A stretch of DNA of 32,842 bases from Silene noctiflora (GCA_009801015.1 VHZZ01000053.1:93230-126071), one strand, 5' to 3'. Counted from the first letter of the stretch, positions 23,301-32,842 are shown. The notes: a model not told the origin generated them from the sequence alone. Numbers and translations are program-made.

Positions 23301-26300
23301 GAATAAATATACTTCTCCAAATGTTAATTTGTATAAGGGTTATTTAATGACAATAATCCAAACTAAGAATATATTATATAATGAAAAAATGTGATAAATA
23401 TTGGACAATACGCGTAACTTCAATATCATGACACGAATAACTAGCTTTACAATATTAAAATATCGCCCGAAAAAAGCTGGGTAGAATACTAGTAAATAAG
23501 TAGTAGCCATTAGAAGCAAAAGGAGCAAGATAATTCAGGAATTTTATTACATCAGAGCTGACAAACCCAAAAATTGGAAGATCATCTTTCATAACCATTC
23601 CGAAAACTAATTAGAGACAAAAACAATGAGATATGGTATGCCAAAACTAAATTGTCATCTTTAAAATTATCAGTATCTGTCAGCTCACAACAACAACAAC
23701 AAAAAGAAGACAATAAATCCTTTTGCATTATCTTAGAAAAAAAAAATGGGCTTTCTGAGGTATGTAAAGGGAAGGGATCCATTGTGGTGGGTGTGATTTG
23801 GGAGGAGGGGGGGGGAGGCATATAGAATAAATTGCAGGGACTTATGTTGAAGTCGGACACATACAAGAACATTTCTAAACAACGTAGACACTCGGACACA
23901 AGCAACAGCTACAAATGAAAAAGCTTGAAATTTTGAGGAAAATATACGTGGTCCCTCAATACTAAATCAGAAGTAATGATCATTATACATAGATCCTGAA
24001 ATGTTGAAAATTAGAGCCAGTTATGTCATTAAAGCCAAATGGGTAAAATAGGATGTTGACAAGTCCTCTCTAAACATGCTCTGACGACTTTCTGATGAAA
24101 TCACCAAAATATTCCAGAAACTGGTGTTAGCTTAGTCGTAATAACCGTAAAAGTATATAAATTCAGCTTCCAAACAAAAAGAATAGGAGTAACATCAGAC
24201 AGATAACACAGATTAGGAGAGATGAACATTTTGGGGACGTACCCATGACTGGCTTCAATAGAAACCCTTTGCTCAACAGTTTATGCTTTTCCATCTCCTT
24301 CTTTGGCTGTCTAGAACTTATCCATGGATCCAGGAACTCGTTTATAGCAGCGGCGAATTCACGACTTTTATAGGATTTCATAACCAGTTCATGAAGCTTC
24401 CCAAGTGTGTAGCCAATGAATTGTGGATGCACATTATGGAAAGATGAACTGGAGCAGCTTCCATCATACACAACTGAAGGTCCATCGAAAGGTTCACCAT
24501 CAAGGTTGATAGTGTCTTTAACAAGTTTGACTCCTTCAGAGGCCTTAATCACAGAGGTAACTGGAGCCCAAACATTGTCGATTTTGCGGACCACACTGCT
24601 TTGCATTTTTAAACAACCATCGTCAACTAAATTATTGAGTTCTGAGCATAAAAATGGTCCACATTCATGCCCAGCACCATCCAGGTAGAACCAGTCACCT
24701 AAATGCAACTGCAAATCGTCCACCGTACAAACCCGATCTTGTGGTTTATTGACTACAGCATTTTCTTCCTTGAAGCTTTTGGAAAGAAGAGCATCGTCCT
24801 CAGATAATCTTTTCACATCACTGGATAAAGGGTAATGCTTACCCCTAGAAGTGTATTTGTCTTTCCCTCTTTGTTTTGAACGTGAATCCGAGACAATTGA
24901 ACCATGATCCTGCAGAACACATGCATTGATTCGAATGACAGGTAACATAGTTCCTTTGACTCCCCTTACAAGAGGTTTTATTTGACCTGCCTTGTTGACT
25001 GCGCTGCTATCGTTCCTCTCTTCAGACCAGCAAATAGCCCAAGCAGGAAGTTCAAGCTTCGTGCTTTGACATGGGTAATATACGTCGTCTTGTCTTTGCC
25101 ATCGAGGATCCTCATATCCAGATTTCGACATCTGGCAAAGAGGGTAGCCCTCATTAAGAACATATTTCCTTCTGAACAGTTTATCCTGAGCAGCATCATC
25201 ATTCCTTTGCCAGTCCCCACCTTTGCAAGTCCACCGTCCAGAAAACCATTCATTAAATTCAGTAGAGAAATAACCATATTCCTTATCGAAGCTGGCAGTT
25301 GACGTTGATTCTGCAGAGTCATTTACAGCAACCACCGGATACCTTTGTATATCCTCATCTTGATTCACCTCAGAGGGGTCCTTGCTACAAGGACAACCAT
25401 AAACGATACCTGCTTGAACCAGCACCATACAATCAACAGAAAATATTACAAAGTGGAATTTAAAAAATCGGGAAAACTAGAAAAGAACCATCTAGCTCCT
25501 CCCAATAATAAAGTCCACGTAAACTGCCAATTCCCATCATCGCATGAAACTATGCAACTTCAGGAGATGTCGGTTGTGGAAAAGACACAGACCAAGTGAA
25601 AGGCCTACAAGTGAATTTGCCACTCGTCATTATAATGGCACTTCCCAACTTTTGCATTGTCAAAACATTTAGCAAGATTTAGAAACCCAAAAGAGCCAAA
25701 AGTCCCCTTTCCAAGAAATTTTACAATCATGGGAAGTGATCACTGGATAGGGAAAGATTAGCTTTATTCCTACTACATATTCAAGCTAACCAGAATCTCT
25801 CTTAAAACACACAGGTGATGCGAAAAAAAATATAACTTATTTTGCAAGTCTTCTGTATTAACCAAGGAATGGCAAAAATCTCTTCCACCTAAGCAACTCT
25901 CGTTTAGAAATGAACAATTGAGAAGAGTACTTATTATAGTTCATTTCCAGTTGATAAAATATGCAGTCTATTCACGGAACAGTTAGTTTCTTGGAAAAAA
26001 TTGAAATTGAGTGAGTTAAATTTGCAACAAGATATGTAGTAATGATACTGTGACACAGTTTGATCAAAAGTGTTTGCACAACTCAGGAACTATAATGATT
26101 GATTATTCAATTACCTTCTCCATACATTTGTACTCTACAGTTTACCTATAATCTGAGGTTACAAAGTAGCTATGTATGCCACGCCTTAGGCGTAATAATT
26201 ACAACATGGAATAATGTTACCCACAAAGATAGCTACTGATAAAATAGTTTAAGAGTGGTCAAAACAAAAGTAACTAATTATGCATTTATGCATCACAACA

Positions 26301-27592
26301 CAGCCAAGATTTAAGCTTCTAAAATGATTCCTAACATAAATAAGCCAACCTGGCTGAAACTTAATATATAAAATTGTTTCTTCAACATTCCTTGAATGTC
26401 AAAGAACGACTCTCCATCCACAATTATATTCAAGTGCTTGAAATGATTTGACATTTACTGAAAAGGGTACATTCCTTCCAAACTTTGTTGTTCCCGTTCC
26501 TTATGTCTCCTTGATAACATTCTAGCAAATCTATTTAATCCTAGATAATGACATACAGTGACACAATATCAATGACAAGGAGAATGGAACAGGTTAGTGC
26601 AGTACATGTGAAAAGCACAAAATTCATCAAAATTTGACAATTCTGTAAGAATCTAGTCCACCTTATCTCATGGGCTGGATGAAATCCCTATCACACGCAT
26701 CCTGAGTCCATGCAGCAGAATATTTTCAAACAAGTTGTTGATCTATCTGAATGTAGAATAATGATATGTACAATCTTTAAAAAGAAATAACAAGCATATA
26801 CGCCTAACATTGAACAAATGAACATTACCCATCGTATTTTAATAACAAGTAGTATACAGACAGAATCCGGAGTAGAAAGGCAAATATCGCACAGTATTGC
26901 CTTTTAAACCCTTTCTTGAGTTATCCAAGGGTGTTAGCATTAGGAAGCAAAAACAACATAATGAAATACAATAAAATAAGATGAATGTGTGAGAGTAAGA
27001 GACAAAACAAAGGGAAAAAGCAGTAGCAATAAACACGACTATAAGTAGCTAAATATCACAACAAATGAAGAGTACCTTGTATGCTACCAAATTTGTCCCA
27101 CTCTGACTGATCAAATGTCATTTGAAAGACTTCTGCAGTGTTCATCATGCAGAAGTCAGGCACACAATTGTTTGAAGAAAATAACACAAATGACTAACAA
27201 CAACGTCAACAACAAAAAAACTACCAGCACAACTACAAGACTTGAAACCAAAAAATAAATAAAATATAAAAAGAAGTGAAAAAATACCAGATAAAAATTA
27301 AATAGGATTTTCCCGTGTACCCCTATGTTTATCCAAATTCTAACATATACACATGGTTTTTAATATACCCCTGACTTAAATAATTAGTTCCATAAATGAC
27401 CAAAGTATCAAAATTCGGGATTTTTAAGGCTCGAATTCTGTCATAACAAGTTCTCTATTAATTACGCCTAGTAAATAATGAATAAATTGAAGACAACGTA
27501 TCTCGGATGAGGAATCAACTAAAATTACACAAACACAAGTCTAGGGGTGCCTTATGATTCTGGAAAACTGAGGGGATAATCTCAGAATTCGG

Positions 27593-27625
<33 letters not shown>

Positions 27626-29646
27626 TAATTGAGGGAGAGACGGAAAGAGAAGTTACCTCCAAGAACCTCAAGTTCCTTTCCAGGAACAACAGTTACGCCT
27701 TCCAAAAGAGCACCAACTCTTTCATCAATATTAAGATCCTCTTTGCCCAGATCAACTGAACCCTCCTCCATACATACCTCATTCTCAGCCTCCTCTGCGT
27801 CACCAAAATCAACATGCACATTACCTGGGGCCACAGGCAGACTAACCTGCTGAACGACCGTACTGAAGTTAGCAGATACGATAGGCGAAGCTGCATTTTC
27901 AACTGTCACCCACCTATCACTATCTGAATGCTTAATCAGGTGATCTGACATAAGCAAACCTTCTTCCACAAGCACCTTCAAGTCGCCTAACCTTGATGGT
28001 CCCCGTTCCTCCCCGTAGTGATCAATGTAATACCATTTCCCCGGGTTTGGGTTCAAATTCAGTAGTGACGGGACATGGGGTGGAGTATCACATATATCCA
28101 TATCTTCTTCCATTGAAAGCAATTCTTCCGCCACTCCATTGGCCAAGTGAGGCTCATCCTCCTCCTCCCTGTTACCATCTACACAAGGACTCTGAGACTC
28201 GTGAGCTGCTGCATTCAAGTCAAGAGACAACTCAACTTTTCCATTCTGAAGATTCTTCTCACTTCGAGGGTCTTTAATTGAGCATGTGAAATCTTTGTCA
28301 TTGAAATTCCTCTCACAAAGCTTAACATCTTGTGCCTTGTCGTTCTGCTCACCTTTTCTGCCACTCTGCCTACTATGATTATTACTGGACCTGCTCCGCT
28401 CCTGTGGGGACCGTTCCAAATAACTTGGAGACCTCTCCCTACGATCATATACTTTACCTCGGTCATGTGGGGACCATTCCAAGTAACTTGGAGACCTCTC
28501 CCTACGATCATAGACCCTACCACGGCCATGTGGAGACCTCTCTGAATAAGTAGGACTTGGTCTACTATCATGACGGTGACCACGATAGCCTGGGGACCGC
28601 TCATGTCTAACAGGAGTCCGTTCTCTATGATCATGATACCGCCCTCTTTCACGTGAAGGAGGAGACTTGTCAGAATAACTAGGACTACGCCTGTACCTAT
28701 CATAGCCTCCTCTGGAAGACGAGGAATCATAATGTCGTGAAGACAACTTATTATCACAGGGTGCAGCAGCAGGTCGTACAGAATTAGGATTCCTAAATGA
28801 CTTATCAGCTGAATGACGCGAGTAATGACCCTCTCCAGAAAGCCTTCTGCTTTTAAAGCTGCCAAAATCAGTAGCATCATCATACACCTTACGATCACTA
28901 CTGTCTGAATCAGTCCCCTGTCGTTTTAGCCGATTATTACTATTAATATTATTATTATTACTAGTATTATTATTAGAAAAGTGTGTTTTCCCTTGACTGT
29001 AGTCATGCTTATTGTAACAACTACCTAAATCATCCATGAGTTTCGAGTTCATCTTCGAGTAGTTCCTTTCCTGATTAAATTCCCAATTGGCAACACTTTT
29101 CGAGTTGCGATTTCCAGGAGAATAATCTTCACCTGAATATTTGAGAGGAGGAGGAGGAGGTGCCCAATCACGGTCATATCTCCGCCGTTCCCTCTCCCTA
29201 TTTTTCGAGTATCCACCGTATTCTTCCTTAAACCCGTCCCCTTTATACTGATGCCATCTTTCAGGAAGAAACTCTCCTTTCTCAACTACTTCATCTTTCA
29301 CACCTCTCCACTTGTATTCCCTCTTCAATTCCTGTCTTTCTCGCCATTTCTCCGTATAAAACTCGGCTTTATCGCAAACAATCTCACCTTTTTCGATATC
29401 TCTCTTACCGCTTCTATCAGGAGGCGTCACTTCACCATTCTCCAGTTCCTTTTTAGGCGATTTCAATGTCCCTAACTCACCTTCTTCAACCTCATCTTTC
29501 GCGGCGGCCGCAGCATTATCAACAACTACTTGAGCTTTTTCTTTCTCAGGTTCTTCCTTCTTGAAAAAGACATCGCGCCTCAGCTTCATCCTCTTGGTCG
29601 TACTTCTCTTGACCGGTTTCGCCTCCGCTTTGCCATCTTCAATCAT
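11335..29646 (-). CDS. ATXR3: Histone H3K4 methyltransferase, ATXR3/SDG2 family (SET domain), 19 coding exons
   Basis: Exons in transcript order: 29646-27657, 27132-27076, 25409-24243, 23151-22757, 22389-21850, 21771-21671, 19315-18280, 17923-17852, 17393-17286, 17194-17094, 15568-15469, 15370-15275, 14144-13977, 13843-13718, 13613-13560, 13188-12941, 12861-12753, 12400-12098, 11511-11335. All introns are GT-AG and all phases join: 6948 nt, 2315 aa, close to Arabidopsis ATXR3 (about 2335). Domains: charged/RS-like N-terminus; GYF-like modules at about 535-582 and 920-968; F-box-like segment about 1139-1175 followed by an LRR-like stretch about 1204-1261; acidic Ser-rich tract about 1517-1556; SET about 1757-1889 with [10 protein letters not shown] (1844-1853) and EEVTFDY (to 1884); post-[11 protein letters not shown] (1899-1906); conserved C-terminal region ending WDR. 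The family deposits H3K4me3 broadly in the nucleus. No frameshift or stop is seen. The N-terminal start is uncertain (see findings). Confidence 0.95.
11512..12097 (-). other. Intron 18 of the ATXR3-like gene
   Basis: 586-bp GT-AG intron between the last two coding exons. No element or RNA is recognised in it. Confidence 0.8.
13232..13375. mobile_element. Stowaway-like MITE in intron 15 of the ATXR3-like gene
   Basis: TACTCCCTCCATGGCTCCAT on the left and ATAGGATGGAGCTGGTA on the right are degenerate inverted copies bounded by TA. About 144 bp, AT-rich, non-coding, within the 371-bp intron 13189-13559. The right terminus is diverged, so the boundary is approximate. Confidence 0.45.
14145..15274 (-). 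other. Intron 12 of the ATXR3-like gene
   Basis: 1130-bp GT-AG intron between the post-SET exon and the next coding exon. The interior is AT-rich with A- and T-runs (14510-14660) and a short GC-richer patch near 15000-15060. I recognise no element in it. Confidence 0.75.
15569..17093 (-). other. Intron 10 of the ATXR3-like gene (inside the SET domain)
   Basis: 1525-bp GT-AG intron that splits the codon after NCEA within the SET domain. AT-rich, with no open frame of note and no repeat structure that I can define. Confidence 0.75.
19316..21670 (-). other. Intron 6 of the ATXR3-like gene (largest intron)
   Basis: 2355-bp GT-AG intron. Part of it (about 19900-20600) is richer in C on one side and G on the other, as if an old inverted-repeat element had inserted, but I cannot align firm termini. 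The rest is AT-rich with a 13-A run near 21233-21245. No coding exon is needed here: the flanking exons join in phase across a conserved junction (EAVK/KKNRPDG). Confidence 0.75.
22477..22745. mobile_element. Stowaway-like MITE in intron 4 of the ATXR3-like gene
   Basis: TACTACCTTCATACCAAATT at the left end mirrors AAAAATGGGATAGAAGGAGT-A at the right end. Inverted similarity continues inward (CTCCATTTGATTTG against CAAATGAGG). Outer dinucleotides are TA on both sides. The element fills most of the 367-bp intron 22390-22756, and its right edge lies 12 bp from the splice donor of exon 4, so it has settled without destroying splicing signals. Confidence 0.6.
23152..24242 (-). other. Intron 3 of the ATXR3-like gene
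   Basis: 1091-bp GT-AG intron. It contains a short AAC microsatellite (about 23688-23702) and a G-rich run (about 23802-23817). No element is assigned. Confidence 0.75.
25410..27075 (-). other. Intron 2 of the ATXR3-like gene
   Basis: 1666-bp GT-AG intron separating the 57-bp exon 2 from exon 3. AT-rich; I see no gene, RNA or defined mobile element. Confidence 0.75.
27133..27656 (-). other. Intron 1 of the ATXR3-like gene, with a 31-A homopolymer
   Basis: 524-bp GT-AG intron. A run of 31 A on the plus strand (27593-27623) becomes poly-U in the transcript, about 33 nt after the donor. Such a run is prone to slippage and to assembly error. Confidence 0.8.
28405..28545 (-). repeat. In-frame 63-bp tandem repeats in ATXR3 exon 1
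   Basis: Two well-matched 63-bp units (offset seen between GGGGACCGTTCCAAATAACT near 28406 and its copy near 28469) plus a weaker third encode 21-residue repeats of the form [17 protein letters not shown]. They lie in an Arg/Ser-rich region, are in frame and keep the reading frame open. Confidence 0.75.
28931..28977 (-). repeat. Trinucleotide (ATT/AAT) microsatellite encoding Asn-rich tract
   Basis: Interrupted ATT/ACT triplets on the plus strand encode a tract of mostly Asn with Ser, Thr and Ile in exon 1 of the ATXR3-like protein (around residues 226-239). Length variation here would change the protein without shifting frame. Confidence 0.75.
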
Positions 29647-30430
29647 TCCTATACTATCAACAACAATTTCATCAATTACGCGTTCCAAAGTCTCAATTTC
29701 CACCCAGATTTATCATCAAATTACAATATATAACACAACAATTATATAAAAAGAATGAAAAAAAGTGGAATTAAACCTAGAAATCAGGAAATTAGGGTTT
29801 AATACCTGAAATAGGAGAGAGAAGAAGGGTGGTAGTGAAGGTGATTGTACGGTGGCAGGGGTGGTGGTGGTGGTTGCCGGTGGTGAATAGAGAGAAAACA
29901 AATGAGATGTGACCAAAGGAGTCGAGGTTTTTCTTTTTTTTGATGGGATTAAAATTGGTCGTAAAAACTGGAGTATCATATCATGCCCAAGACATAACAC
30001 CTATCGATTTCTTATGTACTTCTACACTTTATAAGTTTATTTATAATATATACATCATCCTCTTATGTTTACATAAGCGGACAATTTTCCTAAATCATAA
30101 TTACTGTAGTGACATGTTAAATTTGGCACATTTTTTAATCTTATTTCGAGCTTACTCTTTTTATTTCTCACATTACTAAGAGAGACAAACTAAAGGATAA
30201 AAAAAAATACTGAATGGAACGTCAGGCACTCTGCCTGAAAACTAGCAGGGATGTCGGCAACGGCAATGGTGATCAAACGTCGTTTATGGGTGTCGTGGAA
30301 GGGAGAAGGAGGAAGGGAATTGGGTTGTTAGGTGGGTGGGGATTCGATCAGTTCAGATTAAATAGGAATTGAGCAATTGATTATTTTTCTCATACACTAA
30401 TTGATATTTAAGTGTTAAAGTAGCGTAATT
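29647..30430. other. 5' leader and upstream flank of the ATXR3-like gene
   Basis: On the minus strand a pyrimidine-rich leader with CCACCACC repeats (about 29850-29880) leads to a possible 5'-UTR splice donor CAG|GTATTA (GT at 29805-29804); I cannot identify its acceptor with confidence. A short upstream ORF (ATG at 29716-29714, 7 codons plus stop) overlaps the beginning of the coding frame. Beyond about 30000 the DNA is AT-rich with no recognised gene. Confidence 0.5.
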
Positions 30431-31167
30431 TATTTTCGCAATACAATTTTTACTCATTAGAGTACTTTTTGTATCAAACTATCCATTTGTCTACCCTTTG
30501 CTAAAAAATATCATATTTACTTCTATATTCCTTCTCTCTATTTTTCAATCCTTTAACCTCCTTCGACTTCCTTCAAAATTTTCAATTATGAATGATTATT
30601 CCGCTATAAAGCATGTATTTAATTCATTAATTTATTATTACTAATCAAATTGATTTTTTCTTGAAATTATTTTTGTATCTTACATTGTCCGTCACACGAA
30701 TGAGTGCTTTGTTGTATTCATCGTCGATCGTTGAAATGCAAGGGGCTACAAGAGTACAAATTGTACAATAATGGGATTACTTTTGTAGAGAGAGAAACGA
30801 GGGTGCCGAATAAATGAAACCCCATTTTGAAGCTTAATTGGATCAAACACACAAACAAAGTTTGCCAATTTGTTTTGAGGAACCCAACCACTCTCCTCAT
30901 CGTAGTATGTTTATCAATAAAATAGATATGTTTGTAAAAATATTCACTCAATGTAGTATGTGTTTGAATATAATTTACGTATTACATAATTTATCGATGG
31001 AGTACATATTTAAATGTGGGTGGATGAAATTAGAGGAAATCGAGGAGTGTGTGAAATTAGAGAGAATAACTTAGCGGTAAGTTAGAGAGAGAAAATGGGG
31101 AAGAAAACGACAAGGGTATAACGGTCAACAGTGTACTGTAATGAGTAAAATGTGTACTGCGAAAATA
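30431..31167. mobile_element. MITE-like inverted-repeat element related to the one at 4.5-5.2 kb
   Basis: TATTTTCGCAATACAATTTT (from 30431) mirrors the right end read in reverse, TATTTTCGCAGTACACATTT (from 31167). Similarity continues through TTTACTCATTA-AGTAC, about 28 of the first 32 positions. The motif TTTTACTCATT plus a flanking TACCC/TATCC tract also appears in the arms of the element ending at 5250. The outer limits are uncertain because similarity fades outward. No coding sequence. Confidence 0.5.
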
Positions 31168-31286
31168 GGACTCTAAAGGAGATATTGTTGGAAAAGCAGT
31201 ACCAAGAGAGAGTCATGTCAAATGTTTATTCATAGTTTTCGTTTCCTTCTCTCCAAAATTTATAAGCAAGTCGATCTAATATCTTC

Positions 31287-31400
31287 TCCACTACACTAGC
31301 AGCCACTACGCGTGATATCCACTACAGTGGCAAGCAAGTTGGGGTATCCACTACATCGGCAGCCACTTCTTCACCGACCACTATACTTCAGCCAATTCGA
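31287..31400 (+). repeat. Imperfect ~30-bp minisatellite, three to four units
   Basis: TCCACTACA followed by GGCAGCC-like sequence recurs at 31287, 31318 and 31347, with a degenerate fourth copy (CCACTATACTTCAGCC) near 31379; spacing is 31, 29 and about 31 bp. Confidence 0.6.
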
Positions 31401-31468
31401 CGACCACCATAAAATTTATTGAATTGTATAAGTTTTAAGAGGGAGATAAGATAGAGAACATTTTTTAA

Positions 31469-31753
31469 TTTACATTATATAAAAGCAAAGACAATTTCTC
31501 TCTTCCCATTAGCTCCTTTATTTTAGGTGAAAAAAACTCTTTCAGATGTGGTCCCCACCCTCACTAGGCCATTACATAATTAAGAGGATTTAATTGTCAT
31601 TTTCTTCTAATCAATATTAGTTAGAAGGGTTTAGAGGGATTTTCATCTGTTCACTATAGAATTCATCTTCAATATTTATACATTTTTGTCGAATTGTGAA
31701 ATATTATTCAATATTAGTTTGCCCCGTGCAATTCTGCACGGGTTTAAAACTAA
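31469..31753 (+). mobile_element. Short non-autonomous Helitron-like element, about 285 bp
   Basis: The 3' end is clear: an 8-bp perfect hairpin (CCCGTGCA, 4-base loop, TGCACGGG; 31723-31742), then TTTAAAACTAA and T at 31754. A plausible 5' end is TTTACATTATATAAAAGC near 31469, resembling plant Helitron 5' ends but without the canonical TC. No coding capacity. Confidence 0.55.
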
Positions 31754-32234
31754 TTTGTTTAATAGCTATCTTGTGATTATTGTTTCAAAGGCATTTTATA
31801 GCGAATATATAGTTGTGCTTTAGCCACTTTGTGTGTTAATTATTACTCCGTAAATAATGCCACTTTGCATAATATTTGACGCTGGAAATGTAAAAATGAT
31901 TTGACGTTTAAAACTTTAAATTGATACAGGATAAAATGATTTTGATTGGGTTTATGAATTTATATGATTTAAATTCACCGTAACATCTTATCACGTGTGT
32001 AGTTTTTAATATTAACTTTACTAAGAATAAGATATATGAGCAATTGTCAAACATATTCTTAAAAGTGTCTGTGTTGGAAAACTACTTCATTTGTCATATT
32101 TATCTTTCAATCCCTACTAACCGTGCTAAAAAATGACCTTGTAGTGAATGACTCTGTATAAAATCGTTCCAACCAAAACTATACCAGCGGCTTAATGATA
32201 TGAACGTTTATAGAAAATAAAAATTTAACACAAT

Positions 32235-32263
32235 ACCGTAAATTTTCACGGTGTTATACTAGT
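32235..32263 (+). repeat. Helitron-type 3' terminus 4 (hairpin + CTAG|T)
   Basis: ACCGT...ACGGT forms a short hairpin (32235-32252) and is followed by GTTATACTAG and T at 32263. The linker differs from the TTTAAAACTA type, so it probably belongs to another family. The 5' end is not found. Confidence 0.5.
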
Positions 32264-32485
32264 ATATAATGCTAAAGAGATTAATCTACGCACACACATA
32301 AGATAAAGCAAAAGCCAAAAGGAGAGGGAAGACAATAATTTACTAGCAATAACAATTGTCTTTTCTGAGATGGTTTGTAGTTGAACTTTAGACTGCTATG
32401 TAGGCGACTGTCGCCCTGCTTTAACACGCATTTGTGCGTACTCTTGATGTGACCATATCTAACATTTATTCATTCCCCCTTTCTT

Positions 32486-32842
32486 TGTAACACCCTCAAC
32501 TACCAGAAGCCTTAACAAGATCTTCCTCAACAGATAAGGCGTTACCATCTCGGTTTCCCGAGGCAAGTAATAATTAAATGTCGATATTAGAACATTTAAA
32601 GTGTTTTACAAGTGATTACAAGATAAAACGAAAGAAGTACAACTCATTGAACTATTATCTATAGGTCTAAACCGTCGTGACTCGTAGCAACTCGTCCCTC
32701 CGACACCCAGCAAGACTTCCATAGACAACCTGTCAAGATTGACTGCTCATCATACGGATCACGGCAGGCACAACTGATAGGTGCCCGAATTAGCCATATT
32801 TCCTTACTCTTTTCTTCTCATTTTAGCCCGATTCGCGCGGGT
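32486..32842 (+). mobile_element. Putative LTR-retrotransposon LTR start, truncated by window end
   Basis: TGTAACACCCTCAACTACC begins a stretch of different composition (less AT-rich) with the tract GTTACCATCTCGGTTTCCCG. Many plant Ty3/gypsy LTRs start TGTAACACCC, and I recall very similar LTRs in Caryophyllales genomes. No coding domain, primer-binding site or second LTR lies in the window, so the call rests on this resemblance. Confidence 0.4.

Larger units (their letters stand above)
31168..32485. other. AT-rich intergenic DNA with repeat fragments
   Basis: Holds a roughly 30-bp minisatellite (31287-31400), a short Helitron-like element ending at 31753 and another Helitron-type 3' end at 32262. 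No gene is visible. Confidence 0.5.

Noticed and set aside
27541-27656. Continuation of ATXR3 exon 1 frame into a polyPhe stretch
   Set aside because: It is intron read-through: a good donor (GAG|GTAACT) ends the exon at 27657, and exon 2 joins in phase with family-like sequence.
28215-28898. 227-codon minus-strand frame overlapping ATXR3 exon 1
   Set aside because: Out-of-frame shadow produced by the Arg/Ser repeats; the other frame matches ATXR3 throughout.
30838-31074. 78-codon open frame beginning MDQTHKQSLPIC
   Set aside because: Lies inside the MITE-like element, AT-rich, no domain.
31260-31400. CRISPR-like array
   Set aside because: About 30-bp units without distinct unique spacers, in a plant nuclear context; it is a minisatellite.

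Overview
This is nuclear DNA from a flowering plant, almost certainly a dicot. The genes have GT-AG introns and AT-rich non-coding DNA, and the intergenic space is filled with plant-type mobile-element debris (Stowaway-like MITEs, Helitron-type 3' ends, TIR elements). The encoded families (plant Apollo/SNM1-like nuclease, S-domain receptor kinase, ATXR3/SDG2 SET methyltransferase) are all plant nuclear families. The start of a putative LTR at the right edge reminds me of Caryophyllales retrotransposons, but that is recollection only. Four ambiguous bases (65, 8033, 8151, 8153) suggest a draft or BAC-type assembly.

Layout. (1) 377-1931, plus strand: a four-exon DNA-repair metallo-beta-lactamase gene (Apollo/SNM1B-like, 428 aa). 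(2) 1932-6098: intergenic DNA dominated by nested transposons, the clearest being a 15-bp-TIR element (2696-5250) interrupted by a Helitron-like insertion, which holds a hAT-like element, which holds a small Stowaway-like MITE. (3) 6099-8549, plus strand: an intronless G-type lectin S-receptor-like kinase (816 aa, non-RD kinase). (4) 8550-11334: intergenic DNA between two convergent genes, with little recognisable content. (5) 11335-29646, minus strand: one very large gene, the ATXR3/SDG2-type H3K4 methyltransferase. I could resolve it into 19 coding exons whose phases all join, giving 6948 nt and 2315 aa. About 11 kb of its span is intron, including two introns with Stowaway-like MITEs. (6) 29647-32842: its 5' flank, a second MITE related to the one near 4.5-5.2 kb, a short minisatellite, two more Helitron-type 3' ends and the start of a likely LTR running off the window.

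The three genes have unrelated jobs (DNA end processing, cell-surface perception, chromatin marking). Nothing in the sequence suggests they act together; this is ordinary plant synteny. I did not find a convincing new biological system. The points most worth a second look are the four-level transposon nest, the unclear translation start of the ATXR3 gene, the four same-strand Helitron-type termini and the pair of related MITEs.
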